Part shown: positions 1 through 12,942 of the stretch, piece after piece
Layout: the number at the start of each line of letters is the position of its first letter
Position numbering within the stretch: the first letter of the stretch is position 1
Source of the DNA: Allacma fusca
Lineage: Eukaryota > Arthropoda > Collembola > Symphypleona > Sminthuridae
Length of the DNA: 64,000 bases
Assembly (NCBI GenBank): GCA_947179485.1
Contig: CAMXBY010000030.1
Coordinates: 62,001-126,000 of the forward strand
Reading direction: 5' to 3'
Position numbers and translations under genes: made by a program
Notes under the pieces: generated by a model
What the model saw: the letters and a program-made list of their open reading frames with translations, nothing else
The model's database searches: none
What the model was told of the DNA's origin: nothing

Positions 1-1636
1 CTCGAAAATGCCTTAGAAACAAAGTAAAAATAGATCTTTTAACTCGAATGGTTATTATTTTGAGTGAATTTTCCCACACATATAGTAATGTAAACGGAAT
101 TATTTTTGCCATTGTAGTTTTTAATTGACAATTATTATTATACCTTCCAAAGGATTATTAACGCTTGAGTAATTTATCCCGCTGGCTACATTATTATAAA
201 GATGTACGTTAAACCAGCGTTATACTCGATATCCGATGTTAACAGTTTGTACTTAATTATCGCAACATGTGCACCAGTAGAATGTCTTGTGTGGCGTTAG
301 TGTTGAAACATTTGGAAAAAATTCCACAGGACAGTTATAACTAGTAATTTTATTAAAAATAAAACCTCCAGCAATATATTTCATTTCTCGTATTTTCCAG
401 ACAGATGTCATTTACTGCTAGATTGTAGGGAATAGACTAGAGCACGATATTTTTTTCGGGGTATTTGTCATCACATGATACACACACTACAATTGGTAGC
501 GTTCAAAAGGAAAAAGGAAAAGATGGAGCAGAGGTCAGTATACGGTTACTAGTTGATCCACCGTGTACCGACATTGACCCCACCAACCGTAAAGGTCATT
601 GGCAAGAGGAGAGAGCATGAGAAGATGGAAATGATTGGCGAGAGGGGAGAAAAGCCGAAGCGAGAGGAGAGCGAGGCGCAAGGGAAGGAGCGAGAGCAGG
701 AGTCGACGTGGAGCAGCGAGACGAGAGAGAACGAGCAGTTATATAATAATTACATGTATTTTGCGAGTGTGGAAGTTATTGTTGTAAAACTGGTGTAATT
801 TGGAATTGAGTATTAATTGTTGAAGTTAGTTAATTTTGCCAGCTCTAGTAAAGTACGGGCTATAATTACATGTGTTGTTTGGACTTGAAATTAGTAGTTG
901 TGCAATGCTAGCAGTAAGAAAACGGCAAAACTGACACTACATACATAGCTCACAATAGCAAAGCATATACCATCAGAATTTACACCTAAACGCTAAAACA
1001 TAACACCGAAAGCTAATGTGAAGTAAATTGCACAATTTAACCTGCTCAATCTGAACTCGCTAAAGTGACTTTCCCAACTAGAGATTACGGGAAAATTACA
1101 GAAAAGTCACAAACCCCAAGAAAACGTTAGTGTTGATGTTAAACGGGAGCTATTGAAGGAGGGTTTCGTTGTTGACCCTTGACCCGCAATAACAGTATTT
1201 GTCAACACATCCACCGGAAATTTAAGATGAAGTAAATTTGAACTTAAATCCAAGTTTTTGTATGTACAGCCAATAAATTTCGTTCTTAAGTGTTACAAGC
1301 ATATCATGTTAGTAGTTTAACACCACCTGCAATTGTACTTAAAAAATGTGCAATTGAGTGACCTATAAAACTTTGAATGAATAGTTTTGCAGCAAATGTT
1401 TTTCAAATTTTGTATTATCGATCCAACATTTTTTGTAGGCAATGTACATTATTTTTGATAACCAAACGTTTTTCCAAAATTTGCTTCGACGCTTATTTGT
1501 ACAAAATGTAGAGGTTTTCTGACGAGTTCCATAGATCCCTACTTGGAAAGTTATAGGCATGGCCTGCAAGAACAGAAAGCAAGTCTGGGGAAATTTTATC
1601 TAAAGGAGCTGACAACAGTAAAATAGAATTTATGAT
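1..1636. other. Non-coding repeat background, no gene recognised
   Basis: No supported gene. A purine-rich, higher-GC island at about 500-735 contains an 81-codon open frame (553-798) whose product is almost only Glu, Lys, Arg and Gly; this looks compositional, not a recognised protein. A TGTGGCGTTAGTGTTGAAAC-like copy of the recurrent TGGCGTGAA motif lies near 289. Confidence 0.5.
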
Positions 1637-1644
1637 AGCCTAGC

Positions 1645-2635
1645 TAGTGTTTCTGTCGGTGCAAGTTTTGGGAATAACCGAACTTGCAATTACAATTATA
1701 ATTGATAATGCAAGTACTGATAATGCCGTAACTGGTACTTGCTAAAATGTGGCAATTTAATTATGCAAAAATAATGCCGAAGTTGAACTTGCAATTATTT
1801 CATAAGTTACTTGTAGTTGGTAAGGCAATAATTGCAAAAACATTTGGAAGTAATTGCACGGATAAGTACAATTGCAAGTGCAATTGCAATTTGTAATTGC
1901 AAGTTAACTGATACACAGTATAAATCGTCGGCGAAGAGACAAAATCATCTGTTCATTTTTGATTGGTAGCAAGATGGTATACATGCTGTTTCACTAAATT
2001 GAACAAAATGTATTAAATAAAATAATCTAGATACAATGCATAATGAAACAGAGATGCACAAATGAAATTGCCTTCCTTCAAGGCTTTCAAGGCTGAAATA
2101 TTGTAAAATTTCATCGTTCAACATACCTTTACAATCCTTAAAATATTTGGCCTATTTTTCTATAATTTTGTGCAAAAGGGAACATTTTGAGGCTAATAAA
2201 AAATCTTTTAGATCAGTTAGGGTCCTGACCGACGAAATTGTACAGTCAATACAGTAACTACGCCCTTTGAGACAATACTCGTGTTTATTATGCACATTAG
2301 TTATTAGAGCGGAATGACTTATTGAGTCATTTTGTAGAATTTTGCGCTCAAATTGGAAATAGTTGCAAGTTGCAATTAACTTGATAAGTATTTTTAAAAT
2401 TGCAACTTTTTGCAGTGCAAGCACTTGTAATTATAATTGAATTTCTTGCAATTTCAGCTGTGCTTAACCGGTAATTGCGAGTATTTAATCCTTTGTAATT
2501 GCAATTTAAGCACACACAAATTGCACTTGCACCGACAATTATTGCAATTCCCTGGCGTAAAATAACCGGAATTGAACCGAACTTGCAATGTTCAATTTGT
2601 AATTTCGGTTAACTTGCAATTGACAAGAAACACTA
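1645..2635 (+). mobile_element. Non-autonomous hAT-type element, TTGCAATT-motif family, copy 1
   Basis: The element is bounded by a perfect 8-bp target duplication AGCCTAGC (1637-1644 and 2636-2643) and by inverted ends TAGTGTTTCT / AGAAACACTA. An 8-bp duplication and TAGTG ends fit the hAT superfamily. About 300 bp inside each end are packed with direct and inverted copies of TTGCAATT / AATTGCAA, which look like subterminal transposase-binding repeats. The core has no transposase ORF, but 1926-1970 resembles a decayed BED-finger exon. A second copy, inverted and by eye over 90% similar in the core, sits at 34136-35115 with a different target duplication, which confirms the boundaries. Confidence 0.9.
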
Positions 2636-2759
2636 AGCCTAGCTTTCAAAAAATATACAGAATACTGTATCTGTAGCAACGTTTCTGGGGATTCCTTTGA
2701 ATGTAAGTTTCCTCAACCCTCCTAAGTTCCAATAAGTCATGCCTACAATTTTTGACGTA

Positions 2760-2875
2760 GGATGCTTCAAAATATATTATTGAAAACATTTATGCAAAAA
2801 TAAACCAGTGTGGAATTGAAAATTTAGTAACAACTCTAATAATTATTTTCGTCTTATTATTTTTCCTTAGTGACT
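2760..2875 (+). repeat. Dispersed repeat R5, copy 1
   Basis: This segment, ending in a run reading TTATTTTTCCTTAG, aligns in the same orientation with 32180-32285, sharing the order 'AAAATATAT...GAA...AACCAGTG...GAATTGAAAA...'. It is old and diverged. No coding potential is visible. Confidence 0.55.
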
Positions 2876-3422
2876 TCGTCCAGACCCTACGCATCCACAT
2901 CTTTACAGTTATTAGTACTTCCAAAAAATAATTTCGCGAGGGATGTTACTATTTGAATAATTTATAAATAAATGAGCATTAGACGGAAAATTTGATTAAC
3001 AAATAACGAAATCGATTTTACGAATACGAATATTTTTTGATTTTCTTTATATGTACAACTGTACTTAAAAGATGTAGCTGAAATTGTAGTTCAAAATTTG
3101 TCTTATTTCGTTCTAATTCAAGACTGAGTATAGCCCGGATAATTTTTGAAAAAGTGAAACTTTCAAAATCTATTTATTTTTGCTGAGGATTCAAAATTTT
3201 TAGAAAATAAGTGGCCAATGTTGACTTTAAGCATAAGGAATACAAACCAGCTTTTATTATACTCTTATTGTAAACAGATACTTACTTCAAATTTTACCTT
3301 TCCTCCCATTTGAAATGTTTTAAGCACAGTTCTGCATATATTGGAAGAGTTTAAAAATCCTGTATTGTTTAATCTAATAATTTTTTCTGTTACGGCGGAA
3401 ACTGAGTGATTTCTACACGTGC

Positions 3423-3434
3423 GGGGGGGGGGGG
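3423..3434 (+). repeat. G12 homopolymer
   Basis: Twelve consecutive G bases in an otherwise AT-rich, non-coding context. Confidence 0.95.
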
Positions 3435-3444
3435 AAATTGGAAG

Positions 3445-4260
3445 ATATTGTGAGCAGCGTGGAAATTCAGCAAATTTGCATTATTTTTTAGAAGAATTGT
3501 TTCTCCTATTCGATCAATGCAAAATACTTGGACTGTGTTGTCAAAATACATACCGGAAAAAACTCAATATATAATTTAACAATAAGTATATATTTCAAAA
3601 TACTAAATGCAAATACAAATTAATAATTCAGTTATTATATTTTCGCTTGCTGGAACTTCGTCATGCAGTGCTTAATGGGGATAAACTCTAAAGGGGATTT
3701 TTTATACGTGCTAGATTTTTGTTTCTGGACTCTTCCCTCTTTGGGTTTACTCTCCGTCCTCTCTTTTCCGTCTCTGAAAGACCTCCGTTGTTTTCCATCC
3801 TCTCCCTCCACATGTCAACTCCACATAAGCCTTTCCTTATCTTCTTTCCTATTTCTCTCTCTCTCTCTCTACCCTGATTTCCCCTACTTTTCCATATTTA
3901 GTTTCCTTTTTCGCCAGAAATTGAACCCGAAATTATCTCTATGTCAGTATTTGTAAATCGTAAAAATATTTTCTACACCGTGGATATTCAGCAAGTTTCA
4001 ATTTTCATCAGAATTCATTTTTAAAATTCCCCAATGATTATCAACAAAAGATATCAATTAAAAGTTATACCGACTTGCTACAAGTGATTATTAATCAGTC
4101 CCAAAATTAATACTGTGCTGCAAAACTTGTTCAAATGTTCACTTCAACCCAACGGGAGGATAGTTTAAATTCTACATTTATTAACACACACTTGAACTTT
4201 TTTAAAATCCTGGTCCAATTTGCTGTAAATATTACAGCTGGCGTCAAAACCAAATAATGT
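3445..4260 (+). repeat. Dispersed repeat R6, two tandem-like copies
   Basis: Two direct copies of a segment opening with 'CGTGGAAATTCAGCAA' (about 3449) and 'CGTGGATATTCAGCAA' (about 3978). A third copy in the same orientation starts near 35465. The longer copies run on to a shared 'AATAT...GGCGTCAAAACC' end (near 4245; compare 35695). Confidence 0.55.
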
Positions 4261-6639
4261 TATCACCAAAGGTACCATTAGGTTTGGAAAATTTTGACAT
4301 ATTTATTACCATCACAATTGACAAATCATTTATCGATTTGTATTTATAATTTGATTAGATTTTTATTTTTAGTTGAATTACTGAGGACTTTCACTTCAAT
4401 TATCAGAAGTAGTGGGATCCCTGTCAAAATTAAAATAACGGAAATGTTAATAGCATTAGAAACGTTGATACAAAAATCACATGTGTTACTATAATTCATG
4501 ATAGGATATGCTTGGGTAAAAGTAAGTCATTATCTATTACTTCAATGGGTTTAAATTAACGATAAAATTATTTAATTTCGGATACATTTTTTTTTGCAGG
4601 AACTTCCGCATTTAATGCTGAATGTGGAAGAATAACATTCCTGGTTTTTCGATAACAAAATATAACTATAACAATTGCAACCGAAAAAATGCGCTCAGTG
4701 CCGTGAAAGAAAGAATTGTTTTAAATTTTGAAAATTAATTTTCAACACATTTTTAAAACTTACTGTGGCTTCTGAACGCTTATTGTTGGTTGATCTAGTG
4801 GACTCAAAATTGCTGCATTAAATTTGAACGAGGAAATTGAGATACTATTTATTAATTCCCCACGAATGCGCATACGGAATTCATTTCGGGGTATTTTCAC
4901 ACAAATTAAGAAAATTAATTCCTGAAATTGCTCAGAGGATTTATAATACGAGATTCGTTTTTGTGTAGGATCGACGTTTCTAAGTGTATCAAAACATTTA
5001 CGTGTAAGTGTACGTCCTGTTATCTATTTCAAATCATCTGTGAGTACACCGTAGATATATTAGGCACGGCGTGAAAGCCGTAAATATTTATAAAGCAATA
5101 TATGTAAATCCTACAGGTAATGTGGTTTGCGCGGGAAATCGCGCAGACATTTTAAATTCTAATTCGTGAGCTAATCCCTCAACCTAAATTTTCCAATGTT
5201 TAATCCCATAAAAATTTACATTTTCGAAAGTCGATGCTACTTTAGATAAATGACACATTTAGAAACTCAAAGACACAGAAAATCCAATGAATGGTTGGGG
5301 ATTTAAAATTCTCGGTTGAATTACTTCTGAGCTGTGATGTATGAATAAATTATTCAAATAGAAGCACTATTCGTACGCAGTCCGTAAAAATCCAAATTTA
5401 CAGATAAAAACATATTTACTACCGATTTCATAATTGCTATTTTCAAATGAGAATAAAATGATTTTCAAACTATTTCCAAAAACTGAATGCCGGGGTTCAA
5501 ATATTTGAATTAACGTCAAAATCGAAAGGTTTACTTTTTTGTAATACTGAGACTAAACAAAAGCTAGTGGTTCGTCTTTGCTCAAAGCTATTAAGTATTT
5601 TGTAAAAATAATTTTGAATTCTCAGCAAGTATTAGCTTTCGAAAGTCTGCCTGGCTTTGCTCCACCTCCACCAGGGAGTAATGTCAAGAGGTTTTGAGTT
5701 CTTGCTGGATGGTTATGACCTGTAACCAGGATATTATATCTTGCGAGGAAGTTATTTTTTTTATAAAAAATAGTAACTTAAATAGGCAAAATAATAAATA
5801 TGTTTTATCATCTGATTTTTACTTACGTAGGACATATCTTTCAACAAATTTATAGCCCCAGTCTGTAAACCCCAAAGCTACAGATACATACACATTCATG
5901 TACAGTCCGAAAATATTTTAAGCCGCTTGAAGCTGTAAATATTTAAAAGTCAATTTATTTCCTACAAATATTTACTTTTTCTCACAGCCCGATTAGTTCC
6001 ATATCACTTCCTTAATTCTATATAGATTTTAACTTGAAGCTAATAGAATTCAAATTTTGAAAAACTATTATGCAGGAAATTTGCATTTAAAATTGTGAAG
6101 GTCAATCACATAATTCAATTTTGAAATGTTCATGTTTATGTTGGTACAGTTTATAGACAATTGTTGTCGCACTTTTAAAAACGTGTTTTATTAATCTCTT
6201 ACAAACCTGTCTTAGGGGTCACAAACGTGAATAAAATGTTATTGGTGGATTCTTAATTGTTCGAGGATCGTTTATAGGTTCGAGAAAATAATGCATTTTT
6301 TGGTATAAATTTGAGGACTTTCCAAGTATTCCAACTACATTACTTAATACATGTGTTCTCCTGCAAAATGCATTCAGTGGCGTGAAGGCAATTTGGTTTA
6401 TTTTTCAAAATATATTGCTTGACGTGCATATCTGATATAAGACTAAATATTTCAAGTTTCCATGGACCCTAATGTTTGTCCTCTAGTATATAAGTATAAA
6501 TTATTTGTTTAGATTTTATGTCACAGTATACATTTGCTTGAAGAAAAATGTGAACATGGGGATTTAATTTTGTATTACGTAAAGCACAAATGGATTTGCA
6601 CTTTTTAAGCATTTGATTTCTAAGACTGATTCGATTACC

Positions 6640-7290
6640 AATTTAATGTTAAAATAAATTTTACAATTTTTTTATTTTTCTAAATCTGCATTGGTTTTTA
6701 AAGGGTCGTCCTATGGAACACATGATTGCTGCACACAAGTTTTTGCCGAAAATCGGCTGTGATTTGTTATTTTTTTAAAACAAATTATCAAAATAGTCGC
6801 ATCACTTGCAAACTGTGATCCCGTTGTGCTATGAAACTGTAAAGATGTTGACATGTAATGTTAAGCGATATTTGTGTATGTGTTCCCGTAACTTACTAAA
6901 TGGAAGAATGGGTTCGTATGCGCGGACGTTGGAATGCTTCTGATTTTCAGGACGTAATACATATTGTGACGTGAATGTTCACACAAGTTTTAAATATCAA
7001 AAAACAATTTGAATGAGCAACTATTTTGCCGTTGTCAAGCTGGACGTCATAACTGGACTTTGTTCGGGCGTTACAATTTAGCGCTGTAATATTGATGCAC
7101 TGACAAAGGGAAATTTCTAGGTCTAGATATTTGACGTGCTGCTACTTCCTAATTTCCAGACCGAATATCTTAGCTTGTGTGACGTGAATGCTAAAACAAT
7201 TTAGAAATTTCTGGCCAACAATTATAATTAGTAATTTTTGAGGCGATTGTTGGTGCGTCAAACGAAGGTCAGGAAATATTTACACTGTGC
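6640..7290 (+). repeat. Dispersed repeat R3, copy 1
   Basis: This non-coding segment is shared, in the same order of blocks, with about 25040-25270 (part) and 30300-30720, and on the opposite strand with about 57480-57980. Diagnostic blocks are 'GCATTGGTTTTTAAAGG', 'GAAAATCGGCTGTG', two GTGACGTGAATG motifs (about 6968 and 7184) and 'GCGATTGTTGGTGCGTCAAACGAA'. Copies are strongly diverged. Confidence 0.65.
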
Positions 7291-7479
7291 CCCGACTTTT
7301 TGTCAAAACATGAAAGTTGGAAAATCTGAACAATAAAGTATTTATTTTAATTATGAAAAAATATTTAATATGCGATAGTTAAACATTGTTCGAATCGTCT
7401 ATTAGATATATTTTAAACAATCCTACAAGAAATGAATCCTGTCACACTAATGTGTACGTCGCGTTTGGTTTTCACTGTA

Positions 7480-7615
7480 TTTTTTAACCGGTTTGAAAAG
7501 ACCATACCAGCCCGTAACCCGTTGAGCGTAATAAAATTTACCCGTACCCTCCCGAAGCTCGGGCTTTTTACGGGCTTACCCGCAAATTTTACCCGCCGGA
7601 GATGCTCTAGCTTTT
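7480..7615 (+). repeat. ACCCG-rich remnant of a motif-repeat element
   Basis: A short, GC-richer stretch with repeated TACCCG / ACCCG and the complement CGGGC, like the subterminal zones of the intact elements in this window (compare 26584-27881). No TIR or target duplication could be fixed, so its type is uncertain. Confidence 0.4.
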
Positions 7616-7689
7616 ACACAGGAAATATTTTTGAATATATTTTTATAGGAAATTTAAAGCTGCTTTCAAATTTTTTAATGACCCATTTT

Positions 7690-8300
7690 ATGCACATGGG
7701 GGCAAAACCGGGTTTTCGAACGCTGTACTAAAATCGACATATTTTTGTAGTGCATTTTTCCCAGCGTTTTGGAAATTTCTTGCGGTCATACAGAACTGTT
7801 AGTCAAAGCCAAGTGAATGTCTGATCTTTTTGAAAAACCTCAATGGAGTAATCAAGAAGGAAAACAAAGAGCTGTTAGTTATGAATGCTCGAGGAGGAAG
7901 AAATAGTTGTCTGGCGTCAAAGCTAAGGGTTACATAAAATAAGTCATTTTCTTCTTCTATACATATCAGCGTCGTCTCCCTGGTAGGAAGGCTCTGTGAC
8001 CCGGCGTATTTCTAACTGTATGCCTAATATGCGTAATTTATTATAATTATTCTAATTAACTTCAAAGTTCAATATTTAAACTTTTGATCCGTTTAAAGAG
8101 TGAATCAGCTTAAAATCCAGATAATTACCACTTACTAGTATTTAAGTCGGGCAAATTATCATAGATTTTAATTACCGTAATTTACGTTACGTTCTAATTG
8201 TAAGACACTATTCATTGTTTAACACGGTTTCCCTTTTTCTGGTCTAGTGGGAGACAATAAAATATTATCATGATTTAAATTGTTACATTGACGTTTTTTA
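7690..8300 (-). repeat. Dispersed repeat R1/R4, inverted partial copy
   Basis: The part at 7913-8075 is the reverse complement of a segment inside 36775-38225, sharing 'CTGGCGTCAAAGC', 'GGTAGGAAGGCTCTG' and 'TTTCTAACTGT'. It continues into the 'TTTCCCTTTTTCTGGTCTAG' block (about 8228) found at 17770, 24855, 31045 and 36345. Another copy lies at 16915-17880. It is non-coding. Confidence 0.65.
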
Positions 8301-8699
8301 AATTTTTAGCATTGATATCCCACAGCATATTTATGTGTGAATTGGATCGAAATTTAGTCATTAGTTTCTAATATCAAACCCTGTAAGTTTGTACACAACT
8401 GTTGTAACAGAAGTGATGTTTCATGGAAATGCAAATTAAATGCAATTTAATGTCATGTTTACTCAAGAACCGTAATACTGAAAACGTGCTATTGAATTCA
8501 TGCGACGTAACTAAATTAGCCAGCAACTCCAGTTTTTTAGATATATTTAGCTAATTTAATATGTCATGTTTTCCTTTGGGCTGTAGTTTAACTATAAACA
8601 ATAAATCATGAAAATACATAATTTATTATACAAATTAACCGGTATCAAAGCTCAGGTATATTTAAATCCTCTAATTTAAATGTGTTTTTAATCGAAGCG

Positions 8700-8998
8700 T
8701 GAGAAAAAATTTTAAAACTTTTGAAAAAACATGGAGTAAAATTCAGCGGAAAAAATAATAATTTCTCAGGGAAGGGAAATATTTTTGGTAAACAGGGATT
8801 TTCAAATTCAATTACATTTTTAGCAAGAATTTTTCAATATGTGGTAGTCTCCAAGGAAAAATATTCTGGTAACAGGGATTTTTAAATATTTTAATTTGGA
8901 TTTGTGAACTTCCCACCAACGGCATCAAAATCAGCTGGGAAAATCAAAAATAATCCGATTATAAAAAATTTGGTTTTAGTTTTCAATATTTACAGTAA
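8700..8998 (+). repeat. Dispersed repeat R2, left part (split by a transposon)
   Basis: This aligns with 29307-29535 ('CAATATGTGG...CCAAGG-AAAATATTCT...GGTTTTAGTTTTCAATATTT-CAGTAA'). The alignment stops at the transposon boundary at 8999 and resumes at 12940, so the copy at 29.3 kb is an empty-site paralogue. Confidence 0.75.
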
Positions 8999-11900
8999 GG
9001 GAGTGTTCATTAATGATGTCATTTATGGGGTCGGTCAATCAAACATGAAAAATATGACATGTAATGACATGTATGTATGCATCACTGCGGCTAATGATGA
9101 CCGTCATTGCCAAAACATAATTTAAAATCCGCAAGCACTCCCAGATTTCCGAGACCACAGCTGGAACCATCTAGTATAAAACACAAGTAATGTGCACAAG
9201 TAAACACTGAGATTGAATCGAAATCTGCATGTTGCTATGCATAAACGGAGCCATGTGGAAATGGAGCATGTAAATACCTTTTCTAGACATTCCGAAACGT
9301 CAATATAGATTTATGTTTTACGTTTTGCATGTAGTGAAAAGCCAGTTTATCTTACGATTGCACAAAACTTGATAGGCAGCATTTTAGATTCAAAACCAGT
9401 TTTATTATTTCGGTGACAAATCCCAAAATTTGTTTGGTGAAAGAGTTCGAAACGATTTTAAGACTCATGACACCAACCAAGACAGAGTCCAATGGCCACA
9501 AGTGGCCAATCTTGCGAAAACTATGGAAGGAATCAAGGATATGTTCCACAGGTGAGTTTTCCCAAACATTTAGGTCTACCGAGTACAATGATGATTGATC
9601 AAAAAGATTCAAATTACAAACTGAAATAACATGAATCTTTCTGAAATGCAGGTAAACTTGCCGATGAACAGTGTGCAAAGTTTTGGAAGGAAAATAAAAT
9701 GAGCAGTGAGGAAATTGATATGAAGATACAGGAACTAAACGCTATTATTGACACAAATAAATCAAGAAATCCTATTCTGGAAGCCTTTCGACGAAACAAA
9801 GGACCCAGTCAAAGCAAGCAGTTGAACAACGATGTTGTTACTCCAATGGAAATGGCATGTCCTCCTATTGAACAAATTTTTGAACAACAGTGTAATCTTT
9901 TAGAGGAAATTACCATTGAGACGGAGGAATCGAGTCAACCAACCGCTGCTACTCCTAAGCAAAATCAACTTAAAGATGAGTATCATAAAGTCTCGGATGA
10001 ATTTTCGTTATTGTGTAAGCTGAAGTCAAGAGTTGGAATTAATAATTTTCAGCAAAAGCGAATAAAATATCTTCGCAACAGAAAAGAACAGCTTCGTAAG
10101 AACGTTCGAAAGCTACGAAAAAATCAAAAGTGCCAGCAAAAACTACGTCAAAAGAAGAAAACAGATAGAAAGTATCATGAACGAAAATCCAGAAATTGCT
10201 GAGAAACTCCGAAGTTGTAATAAAGAGAAGCCAGGGAGACCGAGGCTTGAGGAAACACAACCAGGATTGCTGGAAGCAATAATTCAAATTGTTTCTGCAG
10301 ACGCCTCTGCAGATGAGAAGCGCCGAACCGAAACACTACGGACTTGTCAGAATTTATCTTCTCTACAAACCGAGTTACAAAGACAAGGTATAAGAATTTA
10401 ATTCACTTATACACAATATACAGGTACTGTCCATAGTTCCACGATGATCGACCTTTTTGTTTGAATATTTTTGCTATTGCGGTTTGAATGGTCAGAAAAT
10501 AGCTTCAAGGTGCCGAACCTTGGCTGGTGATGGCAAAAAATGATGCATGAGGGGGAAAGTCTCATTTGTGCTGCAAAAATTCCACTTTCCATTCCAATCT
10601 CCAATTTATTGTAATATAAAAAGCAGGGATGAAGGACAGGAAAGTTAATTATTAGTAACTGTAACGATAAGTACTATTTTTGCTACGTTCACTTCAATGT
10701 GTCTTAAAAACAATTCTACCATGGGAAATTTAAAATAGCGTAAATTATATGTATACGTTGAGACAGGGTCCACCCAACCCGGACTGGTTGGGTTTAAAAA
10801 GGTATCAAATCTTGCTGATGTTATAGCACAAATGACTTTTACCAGTTTTTTTACCAGGCTTTGTTTTTTGATACCATGTTCAATCTTCTAATCTGTATAG
10901 CTATTTGCTGACCATTCATACCTACTAGCAAACAATTTGATCTCGTGTGTTAAAACCTTTCGGTCAAATTTGGATACGATACCACGGAACTATGGTACTG
11001 TCACCTGACCACACATTCAAACGTATTTATAACCATATTTATTTCAGGATTCACGCTCAGTAGATCGGGTTTGTATTTACGGTTGCTCCCAAAGCGTGCA
11101 TCTTCTCACGAAGGACAGAAGCATGTAAAAACCGTTCCTGTCCGATTGGTAAAAGCTCAAAATACATTGCGAAAACATCACGAAGACAAATGGTTTGCTG
11201 CGGCTCAAATTGGTCACTTAAAGGACGTGGGAGAATTAATGGGGGGGAGCAAATGTTGCCGTTATAAGCATGGATGATAAAGACAAAGTCGATATTGGAA
11301 AGACGGCAGCAAAACTGCAAACACCTTTGGTCATGAAAGTTTCTTACGAAATACGAATGTCCGATCAGGACTGGTGTGTGGCAACAAGGCACAAGCTAAT
11401 TCCCAAAGTATATGCCGGATTTGACTTTAAGGAGGACAAAATCAGTTATTCAGGCCCAACGTACATCGCTATACGCTCAGGAAAACACGATTCGAGCACC
11501 GCCAAATCTCACACCGTCGATTTACATACAGTCGTTCATCTTCCGGAATTTGAAAAATGTTGCAAGATCAATGGCGTCATTAAACCGATAATGATTTATT
11601 TCGTTGATAATGGCCCAGACCAGAGTCCATATCATCGAAAAACTGGACGAAGCCATATCAAATTTTGATGAATTTGACCTCGATGCATTATTTATTGGTG
11701 CAAACGCCACCCACCACTCAGCATACAATCCAGTTGAACGCAGAATGGCTCCGTTATCGAAGCGGTTAAGTGGGGTCGTATTACCTTACAATTACTATGG
11801 TAATTATTTAAATAATTCGAATAAAACTGTAGACCAGAATCTTGAAATCCGTAATTTTGGAAGAGCAGAGAATGTTCTAAGTGAACTATGGAATGGAATG

Positions 11901-12939
11901 GTCATTGACGGATACAAAGTAATTGCTAATTATATTTCGCCACCCGGAAGTGAAGTTCTTCTAGATTTACACCAAACACCAACCGAAATTGACAGCATAA
12001 TCACTGTAAACGATATAGAAGATGCGCCGTCAGCACTTAAAAATGCAGACGTAATGTCGGGTACTGCCACCAACATATTGGTTACTACTACAGATCGCAG
12101 TGCTCCAACTACTGCATTTAAGATGAAGGTCTCCGAGCAGTGGAAAGCTATCCATGTCAGACAATCCCAGTATCTTATTCAAATTATAAAATGTTTGAAT
12201 ACCAATTGTTGCAAAACTCCACGCACCTACATTCATGAAGTATTGCCTAATGGATTCTTACCACCACCTGCCATGTACTTCCGCGATTCAGCCGGTATCC
12301 ACTGTGCTTCTCCGGATTCAACCACTGGAAAATTCTTTGACCTTTGGAAGCAATTAGGTCTCAGAAATATTATTCCCCCAAGTGCACCTGCGATTATACC
12401 TAATGATTACTACTGTCCAAGTGTTCGACAAAAGTTAAGCCAGCGAACATGTTCTGAGTGTGGATTGTATTTTGTATCACAGGCCTCTTTGAAAGACCAC
12501 AAGAAAATTCATACAAATATTTCAAATTCTTACAATGTGGTTATTGAAGCAGCCGAAATTTTATCTGAAGCGGAACCAATAGGGAATAATGAAATAATTA
12601 TTGTTGATAGTATCGAAGTATGGTGGGAATCTTTATTTGTTGAATGTCACAAAAATAGTGATTAGGAATAATGATAATTGAGTGCAGAAACCCACACTTG
12701 TGGTGGAAATGTAAAATTCCAAAGGGAGTGCTGTCAAAGGAATAAAAAAATCGAAATCCAAATTTTGTTATTAGCATCAATAAATCATTTATTGCCTTTA
12801 GAGACGCAATGATTTCTATGTGATGACGGTCACTATTACTGGGAGTGGGTCGCTGCATTATAAGATGACAAACAGTGACAGAGGGGTCACTGGGTCTCAA
12901 AATTCAAAGACAACAATGACATCATTAATGAACACTCCC
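8999..12939 (+). mobile_element. DNA transposon with 25-bp perfect TIRs and a TAA target duplication
   Basis: Perfect 25-bp inverted repeats begin GGGAGTGTTCATTAATGATG (8999-9023) and recur inverted at 12915-12939. They are flanked by TAA (8996-8998 and 12940-12942). The related repeat copy near 29.53 kb reads 'CAGTAAGCCTCATTTT' without the insert, against 'CAGTAA | element | TAAGTATCATTTT' here, which supports both the boundary and the 3-bp duplication. A 3-bp TWA duplication is typical of PIF/Harbinger, but the encoded transposase does not read like a classical Harbinger protein, so the superfamily is left open. It carries one decayed transposase gene on the plus strand. Confidence 0.88.
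9400..12665 (+). pseudogene. DDE-type transposase with C-terminal C2H2 finger, frameshifted
   Basis: Pieces in order: an uncertain 5' exon before a donor at 9552 (GTGAGT) and an acceptor ending 9651; a basic, coiled-coil-like exon (9652-10202) shifting frame into 10177-10387, which contains the GRPRLEE motif; a 660-bp intron (10388-11047, GTATAAG...TTTCAG); and the catalytic core from 11048. Likely acidic residues are in SMDDK (11273-11278), FVDNGPD (Asp at 11606) and NPVERR (Glu in the 11604-12665 frame, residue 45). Residues 283-303 of that frame form a C-X2-C-X12-H-X3-H finger, and a KCLNTNCC cluster precedes it. Frame breaks lie near 10170, in the G7 run 11241-11247, and near 11625-11640. 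I recognise the GRPRLEE / SGPTYIAIRSGKH / NPVERRMAPLS motifs as a widespread transposase-like family but cannot name it. The copy is inactive as read; some homopolymer breaks could be assembly errors. Confidence 0.8.
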
Positions 12940-12942
12940 TAA

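Larger units (their letters stand above)
2644..6639. other. Non-coding repeat mosaic
   Basis: No supported gene. It contains a segment at 2760-2875 matching 32180-32285, copies of a 'GTGGAAATTCAGCAA' repeat at about 3449 and 3970, a G12 run, and a pyrimidine-rich stretch at 3720-3920 with a (TC)8 run near 3854-3870. The 97-codon open frame over that stretch is Ser/Leu/Phe-rich and looks compositional. Several TGGCGTGAA-type motifs occur (near 4690, 5065 and 6377). Confidence 0.5.

Noticed and set aside
553..798. 81-codon charged ORF
   Set aside because: Composition follows a purine-rich tract; no domain, splice or promoter support.
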